Part shown: piece after piece, positions 24,651 to 33,599 of the stretch | Position numbering within the stretch: position 1 is the stretch's first letter | How the letters are laid out: the number at the start of each line of letters is the position of its first letter | Translations under genes and position numbers: made by a program | Assembly: GCF_006345815.1 (NCBI RefSeq) | Contig: NZ_VCIG01000043.1 | Span: 124,001-188,000 of the forward strand | Source of the DNA: Ochrobactrum sp. CGA5 | GTDB lineage: Bacteria > Pseudomonadota > Alphaproteobacteria > Rhizobiales > Rhizobiaceae | Direction of reading: 5' to 3' | Length of the DNA: 64,000 nucleotides | The notes under the pieces: generated by a model | Told to the model about the DNA's origin: nothing | Database searches by the model: none | The model's input: only the letters and a program-made list of their open reading frames with translations

Positions 24651-26420
24651 TTACTTCAGAGCCAGAGAGCGTATCTGGTCGATATAGATTTCGCGTGAGT
24701 GATCAGGTGTCAAGTTATGATCGGCATTCGGAATGATGGCAACCGAAACATTGTCAAATCCTTGAACGCCAGTGCCCGCCTGATCGAAATAGAAATTAAA
24801 ATGCTCGCGACCGACGTCCTTCTCAGCGTAGACGAGCGCCAGCGGAACCCTACGTTGCTTCAATTCGTCAAAAGCCGAATAGACCGTCCGCCCCTCCACT
24901 GTACGGCTACGCAGTAGCTTACGCGCCAGCCTGCGGACACGCCCTGCAACCCCGCGCGTGAGATTGCGCAAAATCGCACGGAAATCCAGTTCCCCGCGAA
25001 ACAGGCGCTGGAATGTTTCGGCACGCAGCGCGCGACTGCCATAGTCTTCCAGCGTACGATTACCTTCGCGGACGGCATCTTCCACCGAGCGTCCGGGTGA
25101 CCAGTAGAAAGCCACCGGATTGACGAGAACCGCACCTGAAATACGCTCGTCCTTGACCGCGCTACTGAACCCCAGAAGTGCGCCGCTGCACCGCCCAGCC
25201 ACAATGGGGCGGCCCCAGCCAATAGCGTCGAGATGGTCGAGAGCTTCGGCAACGTCCGCCTCTGGTCCGTTGGTATAAAGCACCTGATCCGGCATCCCCG
25301 GATTAGGCGGGCTGTCGCCCGCATTCGCAATATCAAAGCGCAGTGACGCTATCCCTTCTCGCGCAAGCTTGCGTGCCATGCTGACGGTCGTGCGCCCCCA
25401 TCCGACACGTCGATCGTAAGCGGCGGAGAGAAATAGAACCGTCCTGCCGCGCCGTTCTCCCTCAGGTGCGCAGAGAACGCCTGAAAGGCGATTGCCTAGG
25501 CCGAAAGATATCGCCGTTTCGACAAAACCGTCACCAGTCAAAGTGCCGCCGAGAGCACTTTCATCCGGCTTGTTCCCCACGATCTGCGACCCCGCCAGAC
25601 CTGCCACCCAGTCGACAAGCCGACCTGCAAGTTCCACAGGCAGACGCGAAATGACCGGGTTCGAAATCAGCTTGTCGTAATCGGCAAATGCCTCGACCGT
25701 TACATCCGCGCCGAGCGCTTCCAGATGCGTTGCCAGTTCGGCATCGTTCGGGCGATCCGTCCGCGCCAGCAAAAGGCATTGGGGTGCAGGCTTCGTTGCC
25801 AGCGACAGAAGATTGATCTTCTTCACATCGGCGGCCACTTCCGGCTGCATTGTCAGCGACGCGATGGAAACGCTGTTCTTGATCCTTTGCTCCTGCGTCA
25901 GTCCTAGATCAGCATCGACCATGCTCGACCAGACAGCCAGTTCGCGGGTATAGAAGCGTCCGGAAATGACCGGTGCCAAAAGTGCCAGGGCCACGATGTC
26001 TTGGATCCGTGATGCCGTTTCGGCAGCAACCGCTGCGCCAAGGCTCTGTCCAATGACGATGACGCGGCTTGCCCCCGACAGCTCACGCGCCTTACGGGCA
26101 GCTTCACAAAGTGCATTGCGCCAGAGTTCAAGTCCTTTGGAAAAATCGATGTCGTCGCGCCCATCTCCCGTACCGGGCCAATCGAAACGGAAGGAACCTA
26201 TTCCCCGCACCGAAAGCCGGTCGGCGATGATGCGCCAGAATTTGCGTGTCGTACAAAGCTCTTCCAGCCCCCAAGGGCTTGCAAACACGACAACAGTATC
26301 AAGAGATTGGCCGACAGGCGCTTGATAAAGGCCCAGCGTGTCGCAAAAGACGACAGGGCTGGCGGCAGACCGCACAGCATTTCCCGATTGCCTGAAGGAT
26401 GTTGATGTCTCGTTCTCCAT
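24651..26420 (-). CDS. Tandem alpha/beta-hydrolase (two-domain) protein
   Basis: A protein of 589 residues (593 with an earlier in-frame ATG at 26432) holding two alpha/beta-hydrolase domains. Numbering from the longer form, domain 1 (about 25-280) has GQSLG with Ser130, but where a His is expected near its end the sequence is SNPVISRLP with Val, so it may be inactive. Domain 2 (about 300-593) has GRCSG with Cys415 in the nucleophile position, and a likely catalytic His in NADHNLT. The pair resembles hydrolases linked to exosortase/polysaccharide systems. It is convergent with the GH2-like gene, with no base between the stops. A role in releasing a carrier-bound product is an inference from position. 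Confidence 0.75.
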   Translation of the reverse strand: MENETSTSFRQSGNAVRSAASPVVFCDTLGLYQAPVGQSLDTVVVFASPWGLEELCTTRKFWRIIADRLSVRGIGSFRFDWPGTGDGRDDIDFSKGLELWRNALCEAARKARELSGASRVIVIGQSLGAAVAAETASRIQDIVALALLAPVISGRFYTRELAVWSSMVDADLGLTQEQRIKNSVSIASLTMQPEVAADVKKINLLSLATKPAPQCLLLARTDRPNDAELATHLEALGADVTVEAFADYDKLISNPVISRLPVELAGRLVDWVAGLAGSQIVGNKPDESALGGTLTGDGFVETAISFGLGNRLSGVLCAPEGERRGRTVLFLSAAYDRRVGWGRTTVSMARKLAREGIASLRFDIANAGDSPPNPGMPDQVLYTNGPEADVAEALDHLDAIGWGRPIVAGRCSGALLGFSSAVKDERISGAVLVNPVAFYWSPGRSVEDAVREGNRTLEDYGSRALRAETFQRLFRGELDFRAILRNLTRGVAGRVRRLARKLLRSRTVEGRTVYSAFDELKQRRVPLALVYAEKDVGREHFNFYFDQAGTGVQGFDNVSVAIIPNADHNLTPDHSREIYIDQIRSLALK

Positions 26421-26607
26421 CCTGTCGCCCATGCCTGATACATCCCATCACAGAAACCACATCTTGCAATAATGGAAATCAAGCACGGCACCAAGGATTT
26501 ATCGCATTGATTGCGAAAGCTTGCCCCCGCCGGGCATCAAGCGCAGCAGGGTTGCAACAGGTAGAGAGCGAATCTTCCATAAAGCAAAGCAGCTCAGGAG
26601 ATAGGAA

Positions 26608-27684
26608 TTAAGCCGCTGGCTTAGTCTTTTCGCCTTCCAGCAGTTTTTCATGACGCAGAAGCATACCGTAGAGGTCGCGCGGCTCATCTGGATCAGCCAG
26701 CAAATCAAGCTGCTCGTAGAAGCCCGTATCTTTCAGCTTGTCACGTACATAACGCAGCGCAGAGAAATCTTCCGTTGCAAAGCCTACCGAGTCAAACAAA
26801 GTAATCTGACGTGCGTCCTTGCGGCCCACCGTTTTGCCAGTAATAACTTCCCAAAGCTCATTGACCGGATAATCGTCCGGCAGTTGCTGGATTTCGCCTT
26901 CAATGCGGGTCTGCGGCGGATATTCGACGAAGATATCCGAGCGACGCAGAATATCACCGTGCAGTTCCGTCTTGCCGGGGCAATCGCCGCCAACCGCATT
27001 GATGTGAACGCCAGCACCAACCATATTGTCGGTCAAAATCGTTGCATTCAATTTATCGGCGGTAACGGTTGTGATGATTTCCGCCCCCTCAACAACCTCC
27101 TCAACATTTTTGCAGATCACAACCTCAATACCAGTGCCCTGAAGATTGCGCGCGCATTTTTCCGAAGCTGTACGGTCGATATCGTAAAGACGCAGCTTGT
27201 CTATACCAACGATCGCCTTAAAAGCCAGCGCCTGAAATTCGCTCTGCGCGCCATTCCCGATAATCGCCATCGTGCGGGCATTTTTCGGGGCAAGATGCTT
27301 CGCTGCGACCGCCGATGTTGCAGCGGTGCGCAATGCGGTCAGGATCGTCATTTCGGTCAACAGCATTGGATAGCCGTTGCCTACATCCGAAAGCACACCA
27401 AATGCCGTGACTGTCTGGAGACCGTCACGCGTATTCTTGGGATGTCCATTCACATATTTGAAACCGTACAGCGTACCGTCGCTCGTCGGCATCAGTTCAA
27501 TCACGCCCTCATCGGAATGTGAGGCCACGCGCGGCGTCTTGTCAAAGCTTTCCCAGCGGCGGAAATCCTCTTCCACATAGTCGGCGAGTTCTTTAAGGAA
27601 GGTTTCTACGCCGACGGAAAGCACCAGCTTCATCATATGATCAACGCTGACGAAGGGGACGATATTGAGGTTTGGTTGGGTCAT
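26608..27684 (-). CDS. ocd: Ornithine cyclodeaminase
   Basis: A 358-residue NAD-dependent enzyme converting L-ornithine to L-proline and ammonia. The mu-crystallin-type Rossmann motif is MAIIGNGAQSEFQALAFKAI; GFKYVNGHPKNT at the N-terminal part and the NAVGGDCPGKTELHGDILRRSDIFVEY block follow the family closely. The start MTQPNLNIVPFVSVDHMMK was chosen over an earlier one that lies inside a dispersed repeat (27696-27745). It follows arginase on the same strand, and together they turn arginine into proline. The Lrp-type regulator divergent from arginase probably controls both. Confidence 0.93.
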   Translation of the reverse strand: MTQPNLNIVPFVSVDHMMKLVLSVGVETFLKELADYVEEDFRRWESFDKTPRVASHSDEGVIELMPTSDGTLYGFKYVNGHPKNTRDGLQTVTAFGVLSDVGNGYPMLLTEMTILTALRTAATSAVAAKHLAPKNARTMAIIGNGAQSEFQALAFKAIVGIDKLRLYDIDRTASEKCARNLQGTGIEVVICKNVEEVVEGAEIITTVTADKLNATILTDNMVGAGVHINAVGGDCPGKTELHGDILRRSDIFVEYPPQTRIEGEIQQLPDDYPVNELWEVITGKTVGRKDARQITLFDSVGFATEDFSALRYVRDKLKDTGFYEQLDLLADPDEPRDLYGMLLRHEKLLEGEKTKPAA

Positions 27685-27695
27685 TATTGCTCCTT

Positions 27696-27745
27696 GAGCG
27701 CATCCCGAAAAGTGCGAAGCGATTTTCGGAACAAGATGCGCGTAA
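27696..27745. repeat. Dispersed palindromic repeat, half-copy
   Basis: Begins GAGCGCATCCCGAAAAGTG and carries the CCGAAAA/TTTTCGG arms followed by GATGCGCGT. It matches the left half of the elements at 31131, 43191 and 48282. It lies between the arginase and ornithine cyclodeaminase genes. Confidence 0.7.
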
Positions 27746-27814
27746 TACAATTAGCTTGAGCATTCCACCACCGAATGAACCCATCCGGCGCGTCACGAAT
27801 GCGGCCTCCTGAAC

Positions 27815-28735
27815 TCAGTAATTGATGGTTGGACGGTCCATGACACTGCGGCCCAGCAGGCTCGCCATCAGATCGACCATCACGGTTGCGGTACGCCCGC
27901 GTTCATCGAGAAACGGATTAAGTTCAACGAGATCGAGGCTTGTCACCAGTTCACTGTCATGCAGCATTTCCATAATGAGATGCGCTTCGCGGAAGGTTGC
28001 ACCGCCCGGAACCGTGGTGCCGACAGCGGGCGCAATAGACGGTTCAAGGAAATCAACATCGAGACTAACATGCAGAAGACCGTTTTCATCCTTCACCCGC
28101 TGGAGAAAGCGGCGCAATAAGGCCGCCACACCGTGCTCATCGATAAGGCGCATGTCATAGACGGCAACTTCGGTCTGCTTGATCGCAGTGCGTTCTGCCG
28201 GATCAACACTGCGAATACCCATCATACAAACATTGGCGGGATCAATTGGCGCCGCCAAGGCCGGAAAATAGCCCTCAAAGCCCTTCTGTCCCGTGTAATA
28301 GGCAACAGGCGTGCCATGCAGATTACCACTGCCCGTCGTTTCCAGAGTATGGAAGTCCGTATGTGCATCGAGCCAAAGCACAAATTGCTTGCGCCCCTTT
28401 TCAGCGGCACGGCGCGCGATGCCCGGAACGGTGCCCGCAGCGAGCAGATGATCGCCACCGAGGAAAATCGGAAACCCTTCTTCACTCTCACGATAAGCGG
28501 CTTCGCTGATTGCTTCGATCCAGGCCACAGCTTGTGGCAAAGCCTTGATCACTGGATTGGGATGAAACACCGGACGCAATTGAGCCGGGGCCAGATTGCC
28601 AAGATCGGTAAACTCGTGACCAAGTTCACGAATAGCTTCCGCAATGCCAGCGGCACGATAACCGTCTGGACCCATATTGCAGCCCAGACGCCCTGTACCT
28701 TCCTGAACAGGCAATCCCAATATCTTGCAATGCAT
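27815..28735 (-). CDS. rocF: Arginase
   Basis: A 306-residue manganese enzyme hydrolysing L-arginine to L-ornithine and urea. All metal-binding blocks are present: GGDHLLAAG (about residues 98-106), LWLDAHTDFHT (about 125-134) and SLDVDFLEPSIAPAVGT (about 230-246), plus the terminal SLDLVELNPFLDE. The sequence begins MHCKILGLPVQEGTGRLGCNMGP as in Brucella/Agrobacterium arginases. It is first gene of a leftward pair with ornithine cyclodeaminase and divergent from an Lrp regulator. Confidence 0.95.
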   Translation of the reverse strand: MHCKILGLPVQEGTGRLGCNMGPDGYRAAGIAEAIRELGHEFTDLGNLAPAQLRPVFHPNPVIKALPQAVAWIEAISEAAYRESEEGFPIFLGGDHLLAAGTVPGIARRAAEKGRKQFVLWLDAHTDFHTLETTGSGNLHGTPVAYYTGQKGFEGYFPALAAPIDPANVCMMGIRSVDPAERTAIKQTEVAVYDMRLIDEHGVAALLRRFLQRVKDENGLLHVSLDVDFLEPSIAPAVGTTVPGGATFREAHLIMEMLHDSELVTSLDLVELNPFLDERGRTATVMVDLMASLLGRSVMDRPTINY

Positions 28736-28763
28736 AAAGCGCTACTCCAGAGAAATTATTGTC

Positions 28764-28806
28764 CTAGAGCGTGTTGCGCTTAATCCTACCATAGCGCTCG
28801 CTCTAG
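28764..28806. repeat. Short intergenic inverted repeat upstream of arginase
   Basis: CTAGAGCG at 28764-28771 is mirrored by CGCTCTAG at 28799-28806. It resembles the outer ends (AGAGCG...CGCTCT) of the dispersed repeat family in this window, so it may be a degenerate member rather than an operator. Confidence 0.4.
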
Positions 28807-28969
28807 ATTTTTTTCATTGTCGCATGTTCACGAATGCTAAATGAATCCATTTGGCTGCGACATGCTTTAGATTGACCATTTACGCTTGGCGATGTGAAGC
28901 AGCCGGATTGGCAATTTTAACGGTTTGGTTTATCAGAATGTCGGATTGGCTTTTCAAAATGGAGAAAGC

Positions 28970-29407
28970 ATGGACGATTTGGATGAAAAGCTGATTACGC
29001 TTTTGCGCCACAATGGACGACGCAGCATTTCGGATATTGCAATCGATCTTGGTGTTTCACGGGCCACTGTGCGCGCGCGGATGGAGCGCCTTGAACGATC
29101 CGGCGATATCCTTGGCTACACTGTGATCCTGCGTTCAGATGCCGTTGATCTGCCGGTGCGCGGCATCATGATGATTGAAATCGAAGGGCATGTTGCCGAC
29201 CGTGTGGTCAAGGCGCTTGGCGGCTTCTCGGAAGTTTCCGCCGTCCACACCACCAATGGCCGTTTCGACCTTGTGGTGGAACTGGGCGCTGCCACGCTCA
29301 CTGATTTTGATGCGGTCCTGCGGCGCATCCGGCTGGTGCCCGGCATCAAAGCCAGTGAAACCAATCTTCTGCTGGCGACACCGCGCTCGACGCGGGCTCG
29401 CCTATGA
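28970..29407 (+). CDS. Lrp/AsnC-family regulator, probably of arginine catabolism
   Basis: A 145-residue regulator with an N-terminal helix-turn-helix (MDDLDEKLITLLRHNGRRSISDIAIDLGVSRATVRARMERL) and a C-terminal RAM ligand-binding domain. A GGAGA ribosome site 6 bases upstream fixes the start. It is divergent from arginase and ornithine cyclodeaminase; in rhizobia and Agrobacterium Lrp-type regulators activate such genes in response to arginine or ornithine. The target is inferred from that arrangement. A terminator follows at 29441-29461. Confidence 0.88.
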   Translation: MDDLDEKLITLLRHNGRRSISDIAIDLGVSRATVRARMERLERSGDILGYTVILRSDAVDLPVRGIMMIEIEGHVADRVVKALGGFSEVSAVHTTNGRFDLVVELGAATLTDFDAVLRRIRLVPGIKASETNLLLATPRSTRARL

Positions 29408-29440
29408 CATGGCATTCAACGAAATGCGCGTCTGTAAAAA

Positions 29441-29461
29441 AGCCGGGATCGAATCCCGGCT
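29441..29461. terminator. Terminator between Lrp gene and old yellow enzyme gene
   Basis: Eight-base GC-rich stem (29441-29448 with 29454-29461), five-base loop, A-run before and CTTTC after. Shared by convergent genes. Confidence 0.75.
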
Positions 29462-29477
29462 CTTTCGTTCTATCCAA

Positions 29478-30593
29478 TCAGGCAAGGACCGGGTAATCCG
29501 TGTATCCCTTGGCACCGCCGCCATACATATGCTGCTGATCCAGCTCATTCATCGGTAAGTTGTCCTTCAAGCGGCGAACAAGGTCCGGGTTGGCGATGAA
29601 CGGCTTGCCAAAGGCAACCACATCAGCGCGGCCGCTTTCGACTTCCTCTTCGGCAAGCGTACGATCATAACCATTGTTGACCATCCAGGCAGCCTTGCCA
29701 CCCGCATCACGATAGACCTGCTTGAGACGGGCATAATCGAATGGCTGCGGCCCCTGCTGGAAGTCACGCGGACCGCCCGTCGCACCTTCTATGATATGGA
29801 CATAAGCAAGACCGTAAGAGCCAAGCTTTTCGACCACATAGTCGAACAACGGCTGCGGATCGGAATCCGATGCGTCATTGGCGGGGGTCACAGGCGAAAG
29901 GCGAATACCGACCTTTCCGGCACTGACAGCCTTTGTCACGGCGTCCACGACTTCGAACAGGAAGCGGGCGCGATTTTCAATCGAGCCACCATATTCATCG
30001 GTGCGGTGATTGCTGCCAGAGCGCAGGAACTGGTCGATTAGATACCCGTTTGCCGCGTGGATTTCCACGCCATCAAAACCCGCCACATCAACCGCATCCT
30101 TAGCGGCTTTTCCATAGGCGGCGACAATTGCCGGCAACTCGCTCTTGTCCAGCGCACGCGGTTCAGAGGTCGGCACAAATTCGCCCGTACCATCTTCATG
30201 CACCAGATAAGTCTTCGACTTTGCCGTGATCGCGGAAGGCGCAACCGGCTTGCCGCCATCAGGCTGCAAACTGTTGTGCGAAATACGGCCCACATGCCAC
30301 ATCTGCACGACGATCTTGCCGCCTGCGCTGTGCACTGCGTCCGTCACGCGCTTCCAGCCGGCAAGCTGCTCGTCTGAATAAAGCCCCGGCACATCGGCGT
30401 AGCCCTGCCCCTGATGGCTGATCGGCGTTGCCTCCGTAATGATCAATCCCGCAGTCGCACGCTGTTCATAATAGGTAACATTGAGGTCGTTTGGCACAGC
30501 ACGAGGCGAGCGATTGCGCGTCAACGGTGCCATAACAATACGATTGGCAAGCTTGAGATCGCCTATTGTGACGGGATCAAACAATGTGGCCAT
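29478..30593 (-). CDS. nemA: Old yellow enzyme (NADH:flavin oxidoreductase / alkene reductase, NemA-like)
   Basis: A 371-residue FMN-binding TIM barrel that reduces electrophilic alkenes, quinones or nitro-compounds with NAD(P)H. It begins MATLFDPVTIGDLKLANRIVMAPLTRNR. The substrate-binding pair His179 and Asn182 (VEIHAANGYLIDQFLR) and FMN-binding segments (VIGxGKPFIANPDL-like AFGKPFIANPDLV) are visible. It lies directly downstream of an ArsR-family regulator gene with 42 bases between, so both are probably cotranscribed and the regulator may sense the enzyme's electrophilic substrates. Confidence 0.92.
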   Translation of the reverse strand: MATLFDPVTIGDLKLANRIVMAPLTRNRSPRAVPNDLNVTYYEQRATAGLIITEATPISHQGQGYADVPGLYSDEQLAGWKRVTDAVHSAGGKIVVQMWHVGRISHNSLQPDGGKPVAPSAITAKSKTYLVHEDGTGEFVPTSEPRALDKSELPAIVAAYGKAAKDAVDVAGFDGVEIHAANGYLIDQFLRSGSNHRTDEYGGSIENRARFLFEVVDAVTKAVSAGKVGIRLSPVTPANDASDSDPQPLFDYVVEKLGSYGLAYVHIIEGATGGPRDFQQGPQPFDYARLKQVYRDAGGKAAWMVNNGYDRTLAEEEVESGRADVVAFGKPFIANPDLVRRLKDNLPMNELDQQHMYGGGAKGYTDYPVLA

Positions 30594-30635
30594 GGATACA
30601 TTTCCTTCAAGTTGGAAAGATCGTTTCAGGATGAA

Positions 30636-30953
30636 TTAAAGATTGGACAGGGCTTTGAGCAAGGCGGATATCGCCTCTTCGTCGCGCTTGTAGAAAGTCC
30701 ATTGGCCAACGCGTTGGGGCGTAATCAAACCCGCTTTCGTCAGCACGGACAAATGGGCAGAGACGGACGACTGGGAGAGACCGCACCGTTCGAACTGGCC
30801 CGCGCACACGCCCATCTCCAAAGGCATGTGCTGACCGGAGAAATGGCTCTCCGGTTCCTTGAGCCAGCTCAAAATATCGAGACGCACCGGATTGGCGAGC
30901 GCCTTGAGTATCTCGTCCAGAGGCAAAGGCTGAACATCCAACATCGCAGTCAC
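30636..30953 (-). CDS. ArsR-family regulator with two cysteines, partner of the old yellow enzyme
   Basis: A 105-residue winged-helix regulator: ILKALANPVRLDILSWL, recognition helix LSQSSVSAHLSVLTKAGLI and wing QRVGQWTFYKRDE. Cys50 and Cys57 (GVCAGQFERCGLSQ) lie just before the recognition helix, a position where oxidation or alkylation could alter DNA binding. No classical metal-binding CxC is present. A perfect dyad lies 20 bases upstream of its start. Coupling to an alkene reductase suggests sensing of electrophiles or oxidants, which is inference. An alternative start 3 codons downstream (MLDVQPL) is possible. Confidence 0.85.
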   Translation of the reverse strand: MTAMLDVQPLPLDEILKALANPVRLDILSWLKEPESHFSGQHMPLEMGVCAGQFERCGLSQSSVSAHLSVLTKAGLITPQRVGQWTFYKRDEEAISALLKALSNL

Positions 30954-30972
30954 CTCGCTGATCTCCTGATGA

Positions 30973-30992
30973 ATATCGTTATTTCACGATAT
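30973..30992. promoter_or_regulatory. Candidate operator of the ArsR/old yellow enzyme operon
   Basis: ATATCG-N8-CGATAT perfect dyad 20 bases upstream of the ArsR start, in an AT-rich promoter. Likely autoregulatory site by analogy with ArsR-family repressors. Confidence 0.45.
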
Positions 30993-31130
30993 AAGTATTG
31001 ATTAAATCCGATTTATAAAGAGGGAACCGGTTCACATCGCCGTGAAAGGAAAAGGCGGTGCCTTTCCTGTGGAACATTGTTACTGCCTTGATTGCGCCGA
31101 ACCGGTATCCGACTATGGTCGTGGGAATTG

Positions 31131-31230
31131 GAGCGCATACTGAAAAGTGGGAAACGGCTTTCGGACAAGATGCGCGTTAAAAAAGACATTAGAGCTCCGA
31201 TTTGACCCCATCGAATCGAAAGTTGCTCTA
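31131..31230. repeat. Dispersed palindromic repeat, degenerate copy upstream of tex
   Basis: Left module GAGCGCATACTGAAAAGTG with CTTTCGG and GATGCGCGTTA, then a decayed right module AGAGCTCCGATTTGA...GTTGCTCT. It ends 14 bases before the tex start codon, so it is part of the tex leader. Confidence 0.65.
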
Positions 31231-31244
31231 GAATTGGAAACTAC

Positions 31245-33563
31245 ATGGCGGACATTACCAAGCGCATTGCCGGGATTATAGCGGCGGAAATCAATGCAAG
31301 GCCTGAGCAGGCAATCGCCGCCATTGGCCTGCTGGACGAAGGCTCGACCGTGCCTTTCGTCGCACGCTACCGCAAGGAAGTCACCGGCGGGCTTGATGAC
31401 ACGCAATTGCGTCAGCTTTCAGAGCGCCTAGCCTATCTGCGTGAACTCGAAGCACGCCGCTCTTCTATTTTGGAATCAATCCGCGGTCAGGAAAAACTCA
31501 CACCAGAACTTGAACTGAAAATCGCAGGCGTTCAGACGAAGGCCGAGCTTGAAGATCTTTATCTTCCCTATAAGCCGAAGCGCCGCACCAAAGCGGAAAT
31601 TGCCCGCGAACGCGGTCTTGGCCCACTGGCCGAAGCCATTCTGACCGACCGCAGGCTGGTCCCCACAGACATTGCTGCGCAATATGTCACTGGTGATGTC
31701 GCTGATGTGAAGGCGGCCCTTGATGGTGCGCGTGACATCATCGCAGAAGGCTTTTCGGAAAATGCCGAACTGATCGGTAATCTGCGCAACTATATGAAGG
31801 ACCGTGCCATTTTACGCTCGCGCGTTGTCGATGGCAAACAGGACGCAGGCGCGAAATTCTCGGATTATTTCGATCATTCCGAACGCTGGGCCACAGTTGC
31901 CGGACACCGTGCATTAGCCATGCTGCGCGGACGCAACGAAGATTTCCTATCGCTGGACATTGAAATCGACGCTGACGACACATCGCCTGTAAAGCCGGTC
32001 GAACGCAAGATCGCAGCCGCATATAACATCGGCGCAACGCTTCCCGGCGACCGCTGGCTGATGGAAGTTGCAGGCTGGGCCTGGCGCGTGAAACTCTCGC
32101 TTTCACTCTCGCTTGACCTGATGCGCGACCTGCGTGAGCGCGCCGAAGAAGAAGCCATCAACGTCTTTGCCCGCAATCTGAAAGATTTGCTGCTGGCAGC
32201 ACCTGCCGGCTCGCGCGCCACCATGGGTCTTGATCCGGGTATCCGCACCGGCGTGAAGGTCGCAATCGTCGATGGAACCGGCAAATTGCTCGATACAACG
32301 ACGGTTTATCCGTTTCCGCCCAAAAACGATGTGCGCGGTACACAGGCCGAGTTGGCCAGCCTTGTTCGCAAACATAAGATCGAGCTGATTGCTATCGGCA
32401 ACGGCACGGGAAGCCGTGAGACCGAAAGGCTCGTCGTGGACATGCTTTCGGATATGCCCGCGCCGAAGCCGCTCAAAGTTATTGTGTCAGAAGCAGGCGC
32501 ATCGGTCTATTCCGCTTCGGAAGCCGCAGCAGCCGAATTTCCGCAGCTCGACGTATCGCTGCGCGGTGCCGTTTCCATCGCCCGCCGCCTGCAAGATCCA
32601 CTGGCGGAACTGGTCAAGATCGAACCGAAATCCATCGGCGTCGGCCAATATCAGCATGATGTGGACCAATCCCGTCTGGCTCGTTCGCTCGATGCCGTGG
32701 TCGAAGACGCTGTGAACGCTGTCGGCGTCGATCTCAACACGGCTTCCGCCTCCTTACTTGCGCGCGTATCTGGCCTTGGAACGTCACTGGCAGAGGCAAT
32801 CGTTGCACATCGCGACGCAACAGGCGCTTTCAAAAGCCGCAAGGAACTGCTGAAAGTTGCTCGCCTCGGCAACCGCACCTTTGAACAATGTGCGGGCTTT
32901 CTGCGCATTCCCAATGGCACTGAACCGCTCGATGCATCTGCCGTTCACCCGGAAGCCTACGGCGTTGCCAAGAAGATCGTCGCCGCTTGCGGTCGCGACG
33001 TACGCAGCCTCATGGGCGACAGTGCGGCGCTCAAGGCTCTCGACCCGCGCGTCTTCGTCGATGAACGTTTTGGTCTGCCGACCGTGCGTGACATCATCGC
33101 TGAACTCGACAAACCGGGCCGCGATCCGCGTCCTGAATTCAAGACCGCGACCTTTGCCGACGGCATTGATGATATCAAGGATCTGAAACCCGGCATGATG
33201 CTGGAAGGCACTGTCACGAATGTCGCTGCGTTCGGCGCATTTGTGGATATTGGCGTGCATCAGGACGGCCTCGTCCACGTTTCCCAGCTTGCCGACCGTT
33301 TCGTCAAAGACCCGCATGAAGTGGTCAAGGCCGGTGATGTGGTGAAGGTGCGTGTCACGGAAGTGGATGTACCACGCAAACGCATCGGCCTCACGATGAG
33401 GAAAGACGGTGGCGAAGCCCCTGCCCCACGCAACAATGCACAACGCGATACCCAACGCAATACGGGCCCCGCAACCAAGCAGAACTTTGCTCCGCGCAAA
33501 CAGGAGCAGCCGTCAACCGGCGGTTTCGGCGCTGCATTGCTGGAAGCGATGAAGAAGAAATAA
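31245..33563 (+). CDS. tex: RNA-binding transcriptional accessory protein Tex
   Basis: A 772-residue Tex protein. The N-terminal helical part starts [52 protein letters not shown]. Next come an RNase H/YqgF-like domain (LGLDPG-type [17 protein letters not shown] at about 326-342), helix-hairpin-helix repeats ([20 protein letters not shown], about 503-522) and an S1 RNA-binding domain ([34 protein letters not shown], about 648-680). A basic, Gln/Asn-rich tail follows. Tex associates with RNA polymerase or ribosomes and affects transcription and virulence genes in several pathogens. Monocistronic with a strong terminator. Confidence 0.96.
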   Translation: MADITKRIAGIIAAEINARPEQAIAAIGLLDEGSTVPFVARYRKEVTGGLDDTQLRQLSERLAYLRELEARRSSILESIRGQEKLTPELELKIAGVQTKAELEDLYLPYKPKRRTKAEIARERGLGPLAEAILTDRRLVPTDIAAQYVTGDVADVKAALDGARDIIAEGFSENAELIGNLRNYMKDRAILRSRVVDGKQDAGAKFSDYFDHSERWATVAGHRALAMLRGRNEDFLSLDIEIDADDTSPVKPVERKIAAAYNIGATLPGDRWLMEVAGWAWRVKLSLSLSLDLMRDLRERAEEEAINVFARNLKDLLLAAPAGSRATMGLDPGIRTGVKVAIVDGTGKLLDTTTVYPFPPKNDVRGTQAELASLVRKHKIELIAIGNGTGSRETERLVVDMLSDMPAPKPLKVIVSEAGASVYSASEAAAAEFPQLDVSLRGAVSIARRLQDPLAELVKIEPKSIGVGQYQHDVDQSRLARSLDAVVEDAVNAVGVDLNTASASLLARVSGLGTSLAEAIVAHRDATGAFKSRKELLKVARLGNRTFEQCAGFLRIPNGTEPLDASAVHPEAYGVAKKIVAACGRDVRSLMGDSAALKALDPRVFVDERFGLPTVRDIIAELDKPGRDPRPEFKTATFADGIDDIKDLKPGMMLEGTVTNVAAFGAFVDIGVHQDGLVHVSQLADRFVKDPHEVVKAGDVVKVRVTEVDVPRKRIGLTMRKDGGEAPAPRNNAQRDTQRNTGPATKQNFAPRKQEQPSTGGFGAALLEAMKKK

Positions 33564-33565
33564 GC

Positions 33566-33594
33566 AAAAGGGCGGCCTCACAAGCCGCCCTTTT
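33566..33594. terminator. Terminator between tex and the ABC operon
   Basis: Eleven-base perfect stem (33566-33576 with 33584-33594), seven-base loop, starting just after the tex stop and ending 6 bases from the convergent ATPase stop. Works in both directions. Confidence 0.9.
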
Positions 33595-33599
33595 CACAT

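Noticed and set aside
26650-27522. Rightward open frame of 290 codons
   Set aside because: Antisense to ornithine cyclodeaminase, which has complete family motifs; the frame is a by-product of GC-rich third positions.
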